A stretch of DNA of 64,000 bases from Vibrio maritimus (lineage in GTDB: Bacteria; Pseudomonadota; Gammaproteobacteria; Enterobacterales; Vibrionaceae), in the NCBI GenBank assembly GCA_003263775.1, contig JYJJ01000051.1:1-64000 (forward strand). The letters run 5' to 3'. This document shows, piece by piece, positions 32,059 through 41,678 of this stretch. Numbering within the stretch: the stretch's first letter is position 1; each line of letters starts with the position of its first letter. The position numbers were made by a program, and so were the translations under genes. The notes beneath the pieces are model-generated. The model did no database searches and was not told the DNA's origin. It saw only the letters and a program-made list of their open reading frames with translations.

Positions 32059-32169
32059 TTATGCACGCAAAAAAGCCCACTCGGATTGTGTCCAAGTGCG
32101 CCACCAACCTACTAGAGCGTTAACCCCACGGTTTAAAGGTTTTTTGAATGTATGAATATCGAGTAACAT
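32059..32169 (-). CDS. trpL: trp leader peptide
   Basis: A 36-residue leader peptide upstream of trpE. Four tryptophan codons lie near its end, at positions 22, 23, 26 and 31 (GWWRTWTQSEWAFLRA). Within its frame CACTTGG can pair with CCGAGTG, forming the 1:2 protector hairpin, and the same downstream arm matches the terminator arm, so the peptide codons also encode the switch. Ribosome stalling at the Trp codons when charged tRNA-Trp is scarce should favour the antiterminator and read-through into trpE. Confidence 0.93.
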   Translation of the reverse strand: MLLDIHTFKKPLNRGVNALVGWWRTWTQSEWAFLRA

Positions 32170-32196
32170 ACGTGCCTAATCTCAAAATCTGTATCT

Positions 32197-32232
32197 GCGT
32201 ACTAGTTAACTAGTTCGTGATGTAAAAGTCAA
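32197..32232 (-). promoter_or_regulatory. trp promoter and TrpR operator
   Basis: On the minus strand, -35 TTGACT (32227-32232), a 17-base spacer and -10 TTAACT (32204-32209). The -10 box lies inside the palindrome ACTAGTTAACTAGT, flanked so that bases 32197-32216 read like the E. coli trp operator. TrpR binding would block RNA polymerase directly. Confidence 0.93.
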
Positions 32233-32248
32233 CCGAAAATGTGAAAAA

Positions 32249-33145
32249 ATGAAGATAGATTTACACAGTCACACTACCGCCTCTGATGGCCGATTATCGG
32301 TTGCTGACCTCTTGGACAGAGCCATAAGCTTTGACGTGAAAGTATTGGCGATTACCGACCACGATACCTTAGATGCATTGCCTACTGCTCATCAGCTAAT
32401 TGAAGAGAAATCTTTGCCAATTGAGTTGGTGAATGGTATCGAGATTTCGACGGTTTGGCAGAATAAAGATATTCATATTGTCGGGCTTGGCGTAGACATT
32501 GACTCCCCTGAATTAAATGAGTTGATCCGTGCTCAGCAAGCCAGAAGAGTAGAGCGCTCTGAACTCATCGCGCATCGACTGGAAAAAGCAACCCGTGAGG
32601 GTTTGCTTGAAGAAGTCAAGGAGATAGCGGGCGATGCTCCGATTACTCGCGCTCACTTTGCGAAATGGCTGGTGGACAACGGCTACGCGAAAAACATGCA
32701 GCAAGTGTTCAAGAAGTTTATGACCCGCAATAATACTGGCTATGTGCCGCCAAACTGGTGCACGATGTCAGAAGCGGTGGATGCCATTCATCAAGCGGGT
32801 GGGTTAGCCGTGCTGGCGCATCCGGGCCGTTATCAGTTAACGGCTAAGTGGTTAAAGCGTCTACTGGCGGCATTTATCGAAGCCAATGGCGATGCTATGG
32901 AAGTGGCTCAGCCACAACAAAGTCAACAAGAAAGGCGCAACCTCGCAGATTATGCGATACAATACAATCTATTAGCTTCACAAGGGTCAGATTTCCACTA
33001 TCCTTCCCCTTGGATGGAGTTAGGTAGAAACCTATGGTTGCCATCAGGCGTAGAGCCAGTATGGGACCGCCTACCGTTAAAGACAGCAACTTCGCTGACG
33101 ACCACTACAATTGAGAGTGGTGCTGAAGATGGTGAAAAAGAATAA
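32249..33145 (+). CDS. rnm: RNase RNM / YciV, PHP-domain 5'-3' exoribonuclease
   Basis: A 298-residue PHP-fold metal-dependent phosphoesterase. Metal ligands are visible in [40 protein letters not shown] and [12 protein letters not shown]. In E. coli this protein (YciV, formerly TrpH) trims 5' ends of rRNAs and degrades short oligonucleotides. It is divergent from the trp operon and shares the region between them; only 16 bases separate its start from the trp -35 box, so its own promoter must overlap the trp control region. Confidence 0.92.
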   Translation: MKIDLHSHTTASDGRLSVADLLDRAISFDVKVLAITDHDTLDALPTAHQLIEEKSLPIELVNGIEISTVWQNKDIHIVGLGVDIDSPELNELIRAQQARRVERSELIAHRLEKATREGLLEEVKEIAGDAPITRAHFAKWLVDNGYAKNMQQVFKKFMTRNNTGYVPPNWCTMSEAVDAIHQAGGLAVLAHPGRYQLTAKWLKRLLAAFIEANGDAMEVAQPQQSQQERRNLADYAIQYNLLASQGSDFHYPSPWMELGRNLWLPSGVEPVWDRLPLKTATSLTTTTIESGAEDGEKE

Positions 33146-33303
33146 CGAAGCCGATATCTTTTGACCTTGGCGCCTGTCCAAATAGAAATAAGCATCTTCA
33201 CCGCACTTTCTTTTGATTCATTATTGTATTGAAGAGACAGCTCTTGAAGTCGAACGACAGGGAAGGTCGTACCGAGAGCGTCCTTAAGTTTGAAGGAATA
33301 ACA

Positions 33304-33924
33304 ATGAGCCAATTTTTTTATGTACACCCAGACAATCCGCAGGCACGCTTGATCACTCAGGCGGTTGCTATCATTCGTAACGGTGGTGTCATTATCTATC
33401 CAACCGACTCTGGTTACGCTCTAGGCTGTCAGCTAGAAAACAAACAGGCGTTAGAGCGCATTTGCCAGATCCGTCGTCTCGATGACAAACACAACTTCAC
33501 TTTGTTGTGTCGTGACTTGTCTGAACTGTCTCTTTACGCACGTGTTGATAACACCGCATTCCGCCTGCTAAAGAACAACACACCTGGCCCTTACACCTTT
33601 ATCTTCAAAGGCACTAAGGAAGTCCCGCGCCGTTTGATGAATCCAAAGCGTAAGACGATTGGTATTCGTGTACCAGACAATCAAATTGCCCTTGATTTGC
33701 TTGAAGCATTGGGTGAGCCGCTAATGTCGACTTCTCTGATTTTGCCTGGAAATGAAGTCACGGAGTCGGATCCAGAAGAAATTCGCGACAAGCTAGAGCA
33801 TGCGGTAGATTGCATCTTGAATGGCGGTTATTTGGGTGAGCAACCAACGACCGTAATTGACTTTAGTGATGACGAAGCAAAAGTTCTACGTATTGGTGCG
33901 GGTGACCCTGAACCGTTCGAGTAG
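33304..33924 (+). CDS. yciO: YciO family protein (Sua5/YrdC-like)
   Basis: A 206-residue protein of the Sua5/YciO/YrdC family that binds nucleotides and RNA. Characteristic segments are GGVIIYPTDSGYALGCQLEN, ICQIRRLDDKHNFTLLCRDLS, NNTPGPYTFIFKGTKEVPRR and KTIGIRVPDNQIA. The YciO branch lacks a firmly established reaction, unlike TsaC/YrdC, which make threonylcarbamoyl-AMP. The ATG at 33304 has an AAGGAA site; the longer frame from 33229 does not. It lies between rnm and rluB in the same direction, the same order as in E. coli. Confidence 0.92.
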   Translation: MSQFFYVHPDNPQARLITQAVAIIRNGGVIIYPTDSGYALGCQLENKQALERICQIRRLDDKHNFTLLCRDLSELSLYARVDNTAFRLLKNNTPGPYTFIFKGTKEVPRRLMNPKRKTIGIRVPDNQIALDLLEALGEPLMSTSLILPGNEVTESDPEEIRDKLEHAVDCILNGGYLGEQPTTVIDFSDDEAKVLRIGAGDPEPFE

Positions 33925-34063
33925 AGTTTTGAATGTTTTCTTACTAAATTAGTGAAGAAACTTGGTGCGTGAATCAGGTTTCTTTGCGATAATACGCGAC
34001 CGCGATTTTTAGGTCGCATTATCTGGTTTCGACGTCTGTGAAGACGACATTATAGGTAGGTAA

Positions 34064-34996
34064 ATGAGCGAAAAATTACAAAAAGTGCTTGCTCGCGCAG
34101 GCCACGGTTCTCGTCGTGAACTTGAAGCCCTAATTAAATCTGGGCGCGTGAGTGTGAATGGTCAGGTAGCAAGACTGGGCGAGCGTCTGGAAGACGAAAA
34201 TGCGGTCATCCGTATCGATGGTCATACTGTTTCTGCCAAAGCACAAGAAGAAGTGGTTTGTCGAGTTCTGGCCTATTACAAGCCAGAAGGCGAGCTATGT
34301 ACACGTCACGATCCTGAAGGCCGTCGTACTGTATTCGATCGTTTGCCAAAAATCCGCGGTTCACGCTGGATTTCAGTTGGCCGCCTTGATGCCAACACAT
34401 CAGGTCTACTACTGTTCACGACTGATGGTGAGCTAGCAAACCGTCTAATGCACCCAAGCCGCCAAGTTGAGCGTGAATACCTAGTTCGCGTTTTCGGTGA
34501 AGTGAATGAGCAGAAAGTTCGCAACGTGGTAAACGGTGTTGAGCTTGATGATGGCATGGCTCGCTTCGAAGACGTGGTTTACGCGGGTGGTGAAGGTATG
34601 AACCACACCTTCTACGTTGTTATCAACGAAGGTCGTAACCGCGAAGTACGCCGTCTGTGGGAATCTCAAGAGACTACGGTTAGCCGCCTTAAGCGTGTTC
34701 GCTATGGTGACATCTACCTAGACAAGAAACTGCCACGTGGCGGTTGGATGGAGCTAACTCTAAAAGAAGTAAACTACCTACGTGAGCTAGTTGAACTTCG
34801 CCCAGAGAAAGAGACCATGCTAGACCAAAGCCAGAACACTTCTCGTCAACGTGAGCGTTCTCGCAGCCAGAAAATCCGTCGCGCAGTGCGTCGTCACGAA
34901 GAGCGTGCAAATGCACCTAAAGGTCGTAGCAACCAACAGCGCCGAAACAAAAAGTCTTCTGGCGAGCAAGGCGCTCGTAATAAGACGCGTCGTTAA
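34064..34996 (+). CDS. rluB: 23S rRNA pseudouridine(2605) synthase RluB
   Basis: A 310-residue enzyme with an N-terminal S4 RNA-binding domain ([22 protein letters not shown]) and an RsuA-family pseudouridine synthase domain whose catalytic Asp is in [21 protein letters not shown]. The last 50 or so residues form a very basic Arg/Lys/Gln-rich tail ([19 protein letters not shown]) typical of RluB and likely to bind rRNA. It modifies position 2605 of 23S rRNA. A terminator follows directly. Confidence 0.95.
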   Translation: MSEKLQKVLARAGHGSRRELEALIKSGRVSVNGQVARLGERLEDENAVIRIDGHTVSAKAQEEVVCRVLAYYKPEGELCTRHDPEGRRTVFDRLPKIRGSRWISVGRLDANTSGLLLFTTDGELANRLMHPSRQVEREYLVRVFGEVNEQKVRNVVNGVELDDGMARFEDVVYAGGEGMNHTFYVVINEGRNREVRRLWESQETTVSRLKRVRYGDIYLDKKLPRGGWMELTLKEVNYLRELVELRPEKETMLDQSQNTSRQRERSRSQKIRRAVRRHEERANAPKGRSNQQRRNKKSSGEQGARNKTRR

Positions 34997-35017
34997 TCAC
35001 GACAATTATCGAATACT

Positions 35018-35045
35018 AAAAAAACCAGCGTAAGCTGGTTTTTTT
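35018..35045. terminator. bidirectional terminator
   Basis: AAAAAAACCAGC-GTAA-GCTGGTTTTTTT, a strong symmetrical hairpin between convergent rluB and sapF. Confidence 0.93.
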
Positions 35046-35081
35046 ATGTCTAGAGTTTAGTAATGGTATCGCAAATGAAGG

Positions 35082-35867
35082 TTAGCGGTGCATCGGACTT
35101 TTCATAAAGTGACTCTCTACCATTCGCTGGGTAACAATGTGTTGAGGGTTGGTAATGACATCATTGGTGTTCCCATACTCCACAACGTCACCTTCATGCA
35201 TCACCATGACCTTGTCAGTGATGTGTTTCACTATGCCTAGATGCTGAGATACATAAACAAATGCAACCCCCATCTCTTCCTGAAGCTCTAGAAACAGGTT
35301 AATGATCTGCGAGCGCATCGCCATGTCCAAACCATTGAGCGCTTCGTCTGCAACAATAATCGATGGTTGAAGAATCAAAGCTCTTGCTAGACAGACACGC
35401 TGTTTTTGTCCGGTTGCCAGCATTTGCGGGTAAAAATAGGCATGCTCAGGCAGCAGGCCAACGCGAATGAGAGTGTCCTTTACACGTTGCATACGCGCTT
35501 CCGGAGGCATGTTGGTATTTCGCTTTAAGGGACCTTCGAGAATGCGACCGATTTGAATGCGCGGATTCAACGACGTATTTGGGTCTTGGAAAATCATGCG
35601 AATCAGCTTGCAGCGCGTTGAGTAGTCTTTGTGCTCAAGTAGATCGCCATTGACTCGAATCTCACCTGAAGTTGGTTCAACCACGCCAGCGAGCATCCGT
35701 GCTAGCGTTGATTTACCGGAACCGTTTTTGCCGATAAAGCCAATAGTTTGCCCAGCCTCGAGGCTAAAGCTCACGGGCTTAACGGCATGCTGTACTTTTC
35801 TTTGGAACAGCTTAGAGCGAGTAACAAAGTCTTTTTTAAGGTCGGAGACTTCTAACAACGAACTCAT
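35082..35867 (-). CDS. sapF: peptide ABC transporter ATPase SapF
   Basis: A 261-residue ABC ATPase. Walker A is GFIGKNGSGKSTLA, Walker B IIVADEALNGLD and the switch His lies in YVSQHLGIVKHI. The signature loop is LATGQKQR instead of LSGGQ, as in E. coli SapF. Its ATG overlaps the sapD stop by 4 bases (ATGA), so translation is coupled. It acts with SapD to power the SapBC permease; the Sap system is linked to antimicrobial-peptide resistance, putrescine export and potassium uptake in other bacteria. Confidence 0.92.
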   Translation of the reverse strand: MSSLLEVSDLKKDFVTRSKLFQRKVQHAVKPVSFSLEAGQTIGFIGKNGSGKSTLARMLAGVVEPTSGEIRVNGDLLEHKDYSTRCKLIRMIFQDPNTSLNPRIQIGRILEGPLKRNTNMPPEARMQRVKDTLIRVGLLPEHAYFYPQMLATGQKQRVCLARALILQPSIIVADEALNGLDMAMRSQIINLFLELQEEMGVAFVYVSQHLGIVKHITDKVMVMHEGDVVEYGNTNDVITNPQHIVTQRMVESHFMKSPMHR

Positions 35868-36858
35868 GCTTTTTTCTCCGTGTTCAGCGGGAAGTGACAA
35901 CTGAACTTATGATTTTTAATTCGTTTTGCTTCAGGGATTTCTACGCACTGTCTTTGCGCATACGGACAACGTGGTCCCAAACGGCATCCGATCGGCAAGT
36001 GCTGAAGTGGCGGGATAGAGCCAGGAAGCGATTGAAGCTTCTCTTTGTGTGGTATCCATTCGCCAAAATCAGGCATCGCCTTTAGAAGCGCAACGGTATA
36101 TGGGTGCTTTGGTTTTGCCAGAATCTTTGCGGTATCAGCAGACTCTACCGATTGACCACAATACATAACCGTAATGCGAGTCGCCCATTGAGTAATGGTC
36201 GTTAAGTCATGACCAATCAACACAATAGTGGTGTTGTTGAGCTGATTCATACGACTTAATAAACGTAAGATCTGCGACTGTGTAATGGGATCCAAGTCAT
36301 TGTTGGCTCATCAGCAAGCAGCAGTTTTGGCTTAGCTGCAATGGCCATCGCTATCATGATCTTTTGGCATTCACCATCGGTGAGCTCATATGGGTAGCTG
36401 TGCATGACACGAGTGTGCTCTTTGATACCCACTTTATGAAGCAGCGCAATGGCTTGTTTCTTACGCCACTTAAATCGCTCCCACCATTTACCTTCAAATG
36501 AGCGGGCAGGGATGGACTCGATCAGCTGTTTACCAACTTGTTCGGATGGGTCTAAACAGGTCGTTGGCTCTTGAAAAATCATTGCGACGTCGCGAGCAAT
36601 CACTCGGCGGCGCTCACGCGGTGTGAGCTGTAGCAGATCGATATTACCAAGACGCATGCGGTCAGCGGTGACCTTCCAGTTATCTTTGGTTACGCCAACA
36701 ATCGCTTTAGCAACCAGGCTCTTACCAGAGCCTGATTCACCCACAAGACCGCGGATTTCACCTTCGTTAATGGTGAAGCTCATGCGATCGACGGCTTTCA
36801 CTAACCCTTGAGGAGTTTCAATTTCGATGGTGAGATGTCGAATATCTAATACTGGCAT
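35864..36858 (-). CDS. sapD: peptide ABC transporter ATPase SapD (one frameshift)
   Basis: A 331-residue ABC ATPase after repair, the E. coli length. Walker A is [20 protein letters not shown] and Walker [14 protein letters not shown]. The C-loop is degenerate (LTDGECQK), matching the family. The C-terminal region has the oligopeptide-transporter cysteine pattern ([15 protein letters not shown] and FSCHFP), a likely Fe-S or metal site as in other Opp/Dpp ATPases. The frame breaks at about 36300; restoring one A joins [19 protein letters not shown]. It abuts sapC. Confidence 0.9.
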
Positions 36859-37745
36859 TATTCGATCCCCGCACTCAGTGCACTTCGGATGCCTTCACCC
36901 ACAATGTTTACCACGACAACAGTACACAGAATCGCAAGACCCGGCAGAATAACGGTCCAAGGTGCAAGGTAAAGTAGCTCGGCTGCATCACCGAGTACCG
37001 CACCCCATTCACTGCTTGGTGCTTGTGCGCCGAGGCCCAAAAAGCCTAAGGCAGTGATATCAAGGATAGCGATAGACAAAGCGAAAGTAACCTCTGCTGC
37101 GATCACAGTTAATAGGTTCGGAAAAATGGAGTTCCACAGTAGGTAAAACTCGTTCGCGCCATCAAGTCTGGCGGCCATAATGTAATCTTTTTCTACTTCA
37201 GTATGGACAGCCATGTAAATGGAACGAATAAAACGTGGTATCAATGCCAGGCATATCGCCAGCATAATATTGAACTCACCAGGTCCCAAGAAGGCAACAA
37301 AGATGATGGCCAACAGTAGCGATGGGATAGACATGACAGTGTCTAGCAAGTGGTTGAGTGTGCTCGATAGTAGACCGCGCGTCATGCCAGCCAAGATACC
37401 AATCAAGCAACCAACTAGCGTTGCAATCACAGTGATGATGACCGCTGCGCCAAATGACAAGCGTGAGCCATCGATGATGCGAGACAAGATATCACGACCT
37501 AAATCATCGGTACCGAAGAAAAAGTCTACTGTGCCTTTTGGATCCCATGATGGTGGCACCAATAGGTTCGAACTTTGTGCCATAGGATCGTAAGGCGTAA
37601 TGAATGGCGAGAGTAGGGTGATAAGGATGATAAAAATCAAACACCACAGACCAAACATCGACAGGCTGTTTGAGCGGTAGCTGCGCCAAAATCGCTCAAG
37701 CTGAGTAGGAATGCGCTCTTCCTGATAAACGTTATCTGACAGCAT
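36858..37745 (-). CDS. sapC: peptide ABC permease SapC
   Basis: A 295-residue DppC-type inner-membrane permease. Helices begin at [21 protein letters not shown]; the periplasmic loop [23 protein letters not shown] and the cytoplasmic coupling motif ([29 protein letters not shown], the EAA loop) are clear. It overlaps sapB by 14 bases and sapD by one base, so the operon is tightly packed. Confidence 0.93.
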   Translation of the reverse strand: MLSDNVYQEERIPTQLERFWRSYRSNSLSMFGLWCLIFIILITLLSPFITPYDPMAQSSNLLVPPSWDPKGTVDFFFGTDDLGRDILSRIIDGSRLSFGAAVIITVIATLVGCLIGILAGMTRGLLSSTLNHLLDTVMSIPSLLLAIIFVAFLGPGEFNIMLAICLALIPRFIRSIYMAVHTEVEKDYIMAARLDGANEFYLLWNSIFPNLLTVIAAEVTFALSIAILDITALGFLGLGAQAPSSEWGAVLGDAAELLYLAPWTVILPGLAILCTVVVVNIVGEGIRSALSAGIE

Positions 37746-38694
37746 ACCATTCCTTCCTTACTAACGGGTTGATCATCGCGCCGATAAGATCAGAGACAAT
37801 ACTCGCCGCCAAGACAATCGTCGCTACCACGAGCACGCCGGCCTGTATTGATGCGTAGTCTTGGTTTGACAGCGCATCCAACAGCCAACGACCAACGCCC
37901 GGCCAGTTGAAGATGGATTCGGTCATGATGGCTAAGGTGATCATACTTGATAGCTGCACGCCCAGTTTAGGGATAATTGGCGGAATCGCATTGCGCAGTA
38001 CATGTTCAATAACGATTTCGTAATTGGAAAGACCGCGAATACGTGCTGCACGAATGTAGTTTTGTGCCATGACTTCGGTAACGGAAGTCCTCATCATACG
38101 AATAACCTGCATCGTCGGCGACAATGCCAAGACCAAACAAGGTAGGATCATGTGCTCGATAACGCTTTGAAGCGCTTCTTTACGGTATGGGCCGTCCGAT
38201 AGGATGGCATCAATCAATGCAAAACCCGTTACATGGTCAATTTCGTAAAGCAGGTCATAGCGCCCAGCCACTGGGAACCATTGATAGTTGAGCGAGAAAT
38301 ACATGATCATCAATAGCGCGATCCAAAATAGTGGTGCGGCATAGCCGACCATAGAGGAAAATGAGATCACGTTATCGAGCCACTTGCCTTTGCGCATACC
38401 GGCAATGGTGCCCGCAGGAATGCCGATAAATACCGAAATGGTAAACGCAGCAAAACACAGCTCTAATGTTGCAGGTAATACGGATGCGAGCTCTTGGGTG
38501 ATGGGTACACCCGCCTTCGTTAGACCAAAATCGAGCTGCGCTAATCTGCCAAGATAGTCAAACCAACCTGCCAGCATAGGTTCATTCGCCCATTGCGATG
38601 TTGGGTCTAGTCTTACTAAGCTATAACCCACAAAAGTGAGAATCAGCAGCGTAATGACAAAAAGGTTAAGGCGACGTATTGAGTACCAGAACAT
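37732..38694 (-). CDS. sapB: peptide ABC permease SapB
   Basis: A 320-residue DppB-type permease. The N-terminal helix is SIRRLNLFVITLLILTFVGYSLVRLDP; the EAA loop is TEVMAQNYIRAARIRGLSNYEIVIEHVLRNAIPP. It pairs with SapC to form the membrane channel and directly follows sapA. Confidence 0.93.
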   Translation of the reverse strand: MFWYSIRRLNLFVITLLILTFVGYSLVRLDPTSQWANEPMLAGWFDYLGRLAQLDFGLTKAGVPITQELASVLPATLELCFAAFTISVFIGIPAGTIAGMRKGKWLDNVISFSSMVGYAAPLFWIALLMIMYFSLNYQWFPVAGRYDLLYEIDHVTGFALIDAILSDGPYRKEALQSVIEHMILPCLVLALSPTMQVIRMMRTSVTEVMAQNYIRAARIRGLSNYEIVIEHVLRNAIPPIIPKLGVQLSSMITLAIMTESIFNWPGVGRWLLDALSNQDYASIQAGVLVVATIVLAASIVSDLIGAMINPLVRKEWYAVR

Positions 38695-40314
38695 TTATTT
38701 CAACCTCATCACTTGATCAAAAGGTTGAGCATTGAACGGACTGGTTCTAAATCCAGTCAAATTGTCATTGTGCGCTTGGTATTTTTGTCCGTGAGCGATA
38801 GGCAGCACCGGCACTTCCTCATTAAGAATGTTTTGCGCTTGGCGATAAAGGTTAAGACGATATCTTGGTTGGTTTACTTCAAGAGCCAAATCCAAAATAA
38901 AGTCGAAGTCATCGTTACACCACATAGAGAGGTTTAGGCCTTCGCGCTTAGAGGTGCAAGAGAGTAGAGGTCTTAGGTAGTTATCCGGATCGCCCGTGTT
39001 ACCCACCCAACCAGTAAGAAGCATATCAACAGACTCGATATTGGACAGTTCTTGTCGGTCGACGCGATCATCGGTTAGCAAATTAAGTGTGACACCAATA
39101 TTGGCAAAGTTTGCCTGAATAAGCTCTGCAGTTTTACGCGGGCTTGGGTTATACACTCGTGGCTCAAGAGGTACTGCCATAGTCAGCTCAAGTCCGTGAG
39201 CGTAACCTGCCTCACGAAGCAGCGCCATCGCGTAGTTGCGGTCATAGCGAACTTGTACTGCATCTTTTTGATGAGCCCAAGAGCTAGGCGGCAGCAGACT
39301 GTATGCTGTTTCACCGCTGCCAAAATAAACAGCCTCTAAAATTGTGTCGCGGTTAATGGCGAGATTAAGGGCTTTGCGAACGCGAGGATCGCTAAGTGCC
39401 CGGTGCTGAGTATTCATAGCAACAAACGCCACGTTCATGGCAGGTTTGGCTTGCAGCACTACTGAGTCTTCTTCCAGTATCACCGGAATTTGGCTTGAAA
39501 TTGGTGAGTTTAGAACATCACACTCATTACGTAGCAGTTTTGCTAGTGCGCCGGCACCACGGTGTGAGATATCAAAAACCACTTGTGACATTTGAGCGGA
39601 ACCACGCCAATAGTCTTCATGGCGTTTAAGGCGAACCAAGTCCGCAACTTGATACTCATCCAAGTAGAATGGCCCTGTACCGACTGGGTGAGTATCTAGA
39701 TTCAGTTTATTGTCGCCTGCAATCAACTGGTCTGCATATTCGGCAGAGAAGATAGGTGCGTGCGCAGTAGAGATGTTAGACAAGAACGAATTGTCTGGTC
39801 TTGATAAGGTAAATTTGACCGTCAGCCCATCGATGGCTTCGACTTTCTCGACTAGGTTGGCGAAGTCGATACCGGCAAACCAAGGGTACACACTACCACC
39901 CACATCATGGAAGGGGTGGTTAGGGTCGATAATACGGCTAAAGCTGAACACCACATCATCTGCATTCAGAGCGCGAGACGGAGTAAACCAATCGGTGCTC
40001 TGAAATTGAACATTGTCTCTGAGTGTAAAGGTGTATTCCGTTCCCGCCTTGTCGACCGCCCAAGCTTTCGCTAGGTTTGGCACAGGCTGATGCGTGCCCG
40101 CATTTAGCGTGAGCAAGGTGTCGAACAATTGCGGCGCAATCGATTCGACAGTAATGCCACCGTCTACGAGTTGCGGGTTGAATGTACTCGGTCGGCCTTG
40201 GTCACAATAGACGAAACCGTCTTGTCGTATTTTGGAATGATCGACTTTGTCTTCACATCCAGCGAGCAAAATTAAGCCACAGAGCCCGAGTGATAATTTG
40301 ATTAATGCCTTCAT
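38695..40314 (-). CDS. sapA: SapA, substrate-binding lipoprotein
   Basis: A 539-residue family 5 solute-binding protein. The start at 40314 opens a signal peptide with a lipobox (LGLCGLILLAGC), so it is probably a lipoprotein, whereas enterobacterial SapA is a soluble periplasmic protein. Domain hallmarks are FVYCDQGRPSTFNPQLVDGG, YTFTLRDNVQFQSTDWFTPSR with ALNADDVVFSFSRI, and RVRKALNLAINRDTILEAVYFG. It should capture peptides and deliver them to SapBCDF. The longer frame to 40407 has no signal sequence and is rejected. First gene of the operon, beside divergent pspF-pspA as in V. cholerae. Confidence 0.92.
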   Translation of the reverse strand: MKALIKLSLGLCGLILLAGCEDKVDHSKIRQDGFVYCDQGRPSTFNPQLVDGGITVESIAPQLFDTLLTLNAGTHQPVPNLAKAWAVDKAGTEYTFTLRDNVQFQSTDWFTPSRALNADDVVFSFSRIIDPNHPFHDVGGSVYPWFAGIDFANLVEKVEAIDGLTVKFTLSRPDNSFLSNISTAHAPIFSAEYADQLIAGDNKLNLDTHPVGTGPFYLDEYQVADLVRLKRHEDYWRGSAQMSQVVFDISHRGAGALAKLLRNECDVLNSPISSQIPVILEEDSVVLQAKPAMNVAFVAMNTQHRALSDPRVRKALNLAINRDTILEAVYFGSGETAYSLLPPSSWAHQKDAVQVRYDRNYAMALLREAGYAHGLELTMAVPLEPRVYNPSPRKTAELIQANFANIGVTLNLLTDDRVDRQELSNIESVDMLLTGWVGNTGDPDNYLRPLLSCTSKREGLNLSMWCNDDFDFILDLALEVNQPRYRLNLYRQAQNILNEEVPVLPIAHGQKYQAHNDNLTGFRTSPFNAQPFDQVMRLK

Positions 40315-40452
40315 AAACACGCTACATTCGTTGGCGAACGTAATATCTATATTGAGATCAGGGTAATTTACCACTATTTCACTTGCTAAACCAATAACGA
40401 CAAGCACTTATCGCTGAGTTTGTCGTATAGAAAGTGAAGTAACCCATCAACA

Positions 40453-41487
40453 TCAAACCAGTTTATACTTTCGCACTAAGCCTCTTAGCTGGTCATAACT
40501 CAAGCTTAGCAGTTTGGCTGCACCACGTTGATTGTATTGAGCTTGTTTAAGCGCTTCATTAATCAGCTTAATATTCTGCTCATCTTGCCAAGACTTAAAA
40601 TCCAAAGGAAAGTCATAGCTCGGCGATGGTGTGGCTGCATCGGAATCCTCTGACGAGGCGCTATCAACGCTTGTTTCGTTGTCCGCCTCATCTTCTCTCG
40701 CCATAGGGCTGAGTTGACTGAACTGCTTTTCAAAAGGGTTGAATATCAGAGACTCAATCGGTGCTTCATTAGTGCCTTGCTGATACACAGCACGCTCTAC
40801 CACGTTTTTTAGCTCGCGCACGTTACCGGGCCAGTGATAGTCATAGATGCTTTGCCAAGCTTGTTCGGTAAAGCCCACAAAAAAGGGCAACCCAAGCTCG
40901 CGGCACATTTTAATGGCGTAAAATTCGGCCAACAGGGGAATGTCTTCTTGCCTGTGCCTTAAAGGTGGAAGATGAATAACATCAAAAGCGAGGCGATCGA
41001 GAAGATCGGCGCGAAACTTTCCTCTTTCGGCGAGTGCAGGCAAATCTTCATTGGTTGCACAGACTAATCGAACGTTGGCCTCCAGTGCCGTAGCTCCACC
41101 AACTCGTTCGTATTGTCCGTATTCAATCACACGAAGCAGTTTTTCTTGAACAGAAAGCGGCGTAGTGGCGAGTTCATCTAAAAACAGTGTGCCGTTTTCA
41201 GCGCGCTCGAAGCGGCCTTGGTGACGTCCTTTGGCGCCAGTAAACGCGCCTGACTCATGGCCGAACAGCTCTGAGTCAATCAGTCCTTCACTTAATGTTG
41301 AACAGTTCAGAGAGACTAAAGGTTGGTCCCAACGTTTCGACAGATAGTGAAGTCGCTGTGCGATAAGCTCTTTACCTGTTCCACGCTCACCAATCACCAG
41401 TACGGGCCTGTCGATGGGAGCAAGCCTTGAGACCTTATCGAGCACCGCTAAAAACGCGGGAGATTCACCAATTAAGTTTTGCGCCAT
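40453..41487 (-). CDS. pspF: PspF, sigma-54 activator of the phage shock operon
   Basis: A 344-residue AAA+ enhancer-binding protein without a receiver domain, as in all PspF. Walker A is VLVIGERGTGKELIAQ, the sigma-54 loop ESGAFTGAKG, Walker B NGTLFLDELATTP and the arginine finger region RADLLDRLAFDVIHLPPLRHR. The C-terminal Fis-type helix-turn-helix is QRGAAKLLSLSYDQLRGLVRKY. Between the two lies an acidic, Ser-rich linker (about residues 265-300), so the protein is longer than E. coli PspF. PspA normally binds and inhibits PspF until membrane stress. Ribosome site GAGAGG. Confidence 0.95.
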   Translation of the reverse strand: MAQNLIGESPAFLAVLDKVSRLAPIDRPVLVIGERGTGKELIAQRLHYLSKRWDQPLVSLNCSTLSEGLIDSELFGHESGAFTGAKGRHQGRFERAENGTLFLDELATTPLSVQEKLLRVIEYGQYERVGGATALEANVRLVCATNEDLPALAERGKFRADLLDRLAFDVIHLPPLRHRQEDIPLLAEFYAIKMCRELGLPFFVGFTEQAWQSIYDYHWPGNVRELKNVVERAVYQQGTNEAPIESLIFNPFEKQFSQLSPMAREDEADNETSVDSASSEDSDAATPSPSYDFPLDFKSWQDEQNIKLINEALKQAQYNQRGAAKLLSLSYDQLRGLVRKYKLV

Positions 41488-41602
41488 GATTTCCTCTCAA
41501 TGTTGGTAAAAAATACCAATTGTTGGCTTATGCATCTTAGCACGGCATTGAGTGAAAGCGAGTGACTAGTGTTAACTTATTGATATGTAAGAAATGAAAA
41601 TG

Positions 41603-41619
41603 TTGGCACGGTACTTGGA
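41603..41619 (+). promoter_or_regulatory. sigma-54 promoter of pspABC
   Basis: TTGGCAC-N5-TTGGA fits the -24/-12 consensus (TTGGCAC-N5-TTGCA) with one mismatch at -12. It lies 60 bases before pspA and divergent from pspF, where PspF sites are expected between about 41490 and 41590. Confidence 0.85.
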
Positions 41620-41678
41620 TTACTGTAATCAACAACCAAAGAGTTCATTGGCGAACTCATCCAGACAGGAGATGTAAT

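Noticed and set aside
40315..40407. Longer N-terminus of SapA
   Set aside because: The signal peptide and lipobox begin at 40314; the upstream residues would disrupt export.
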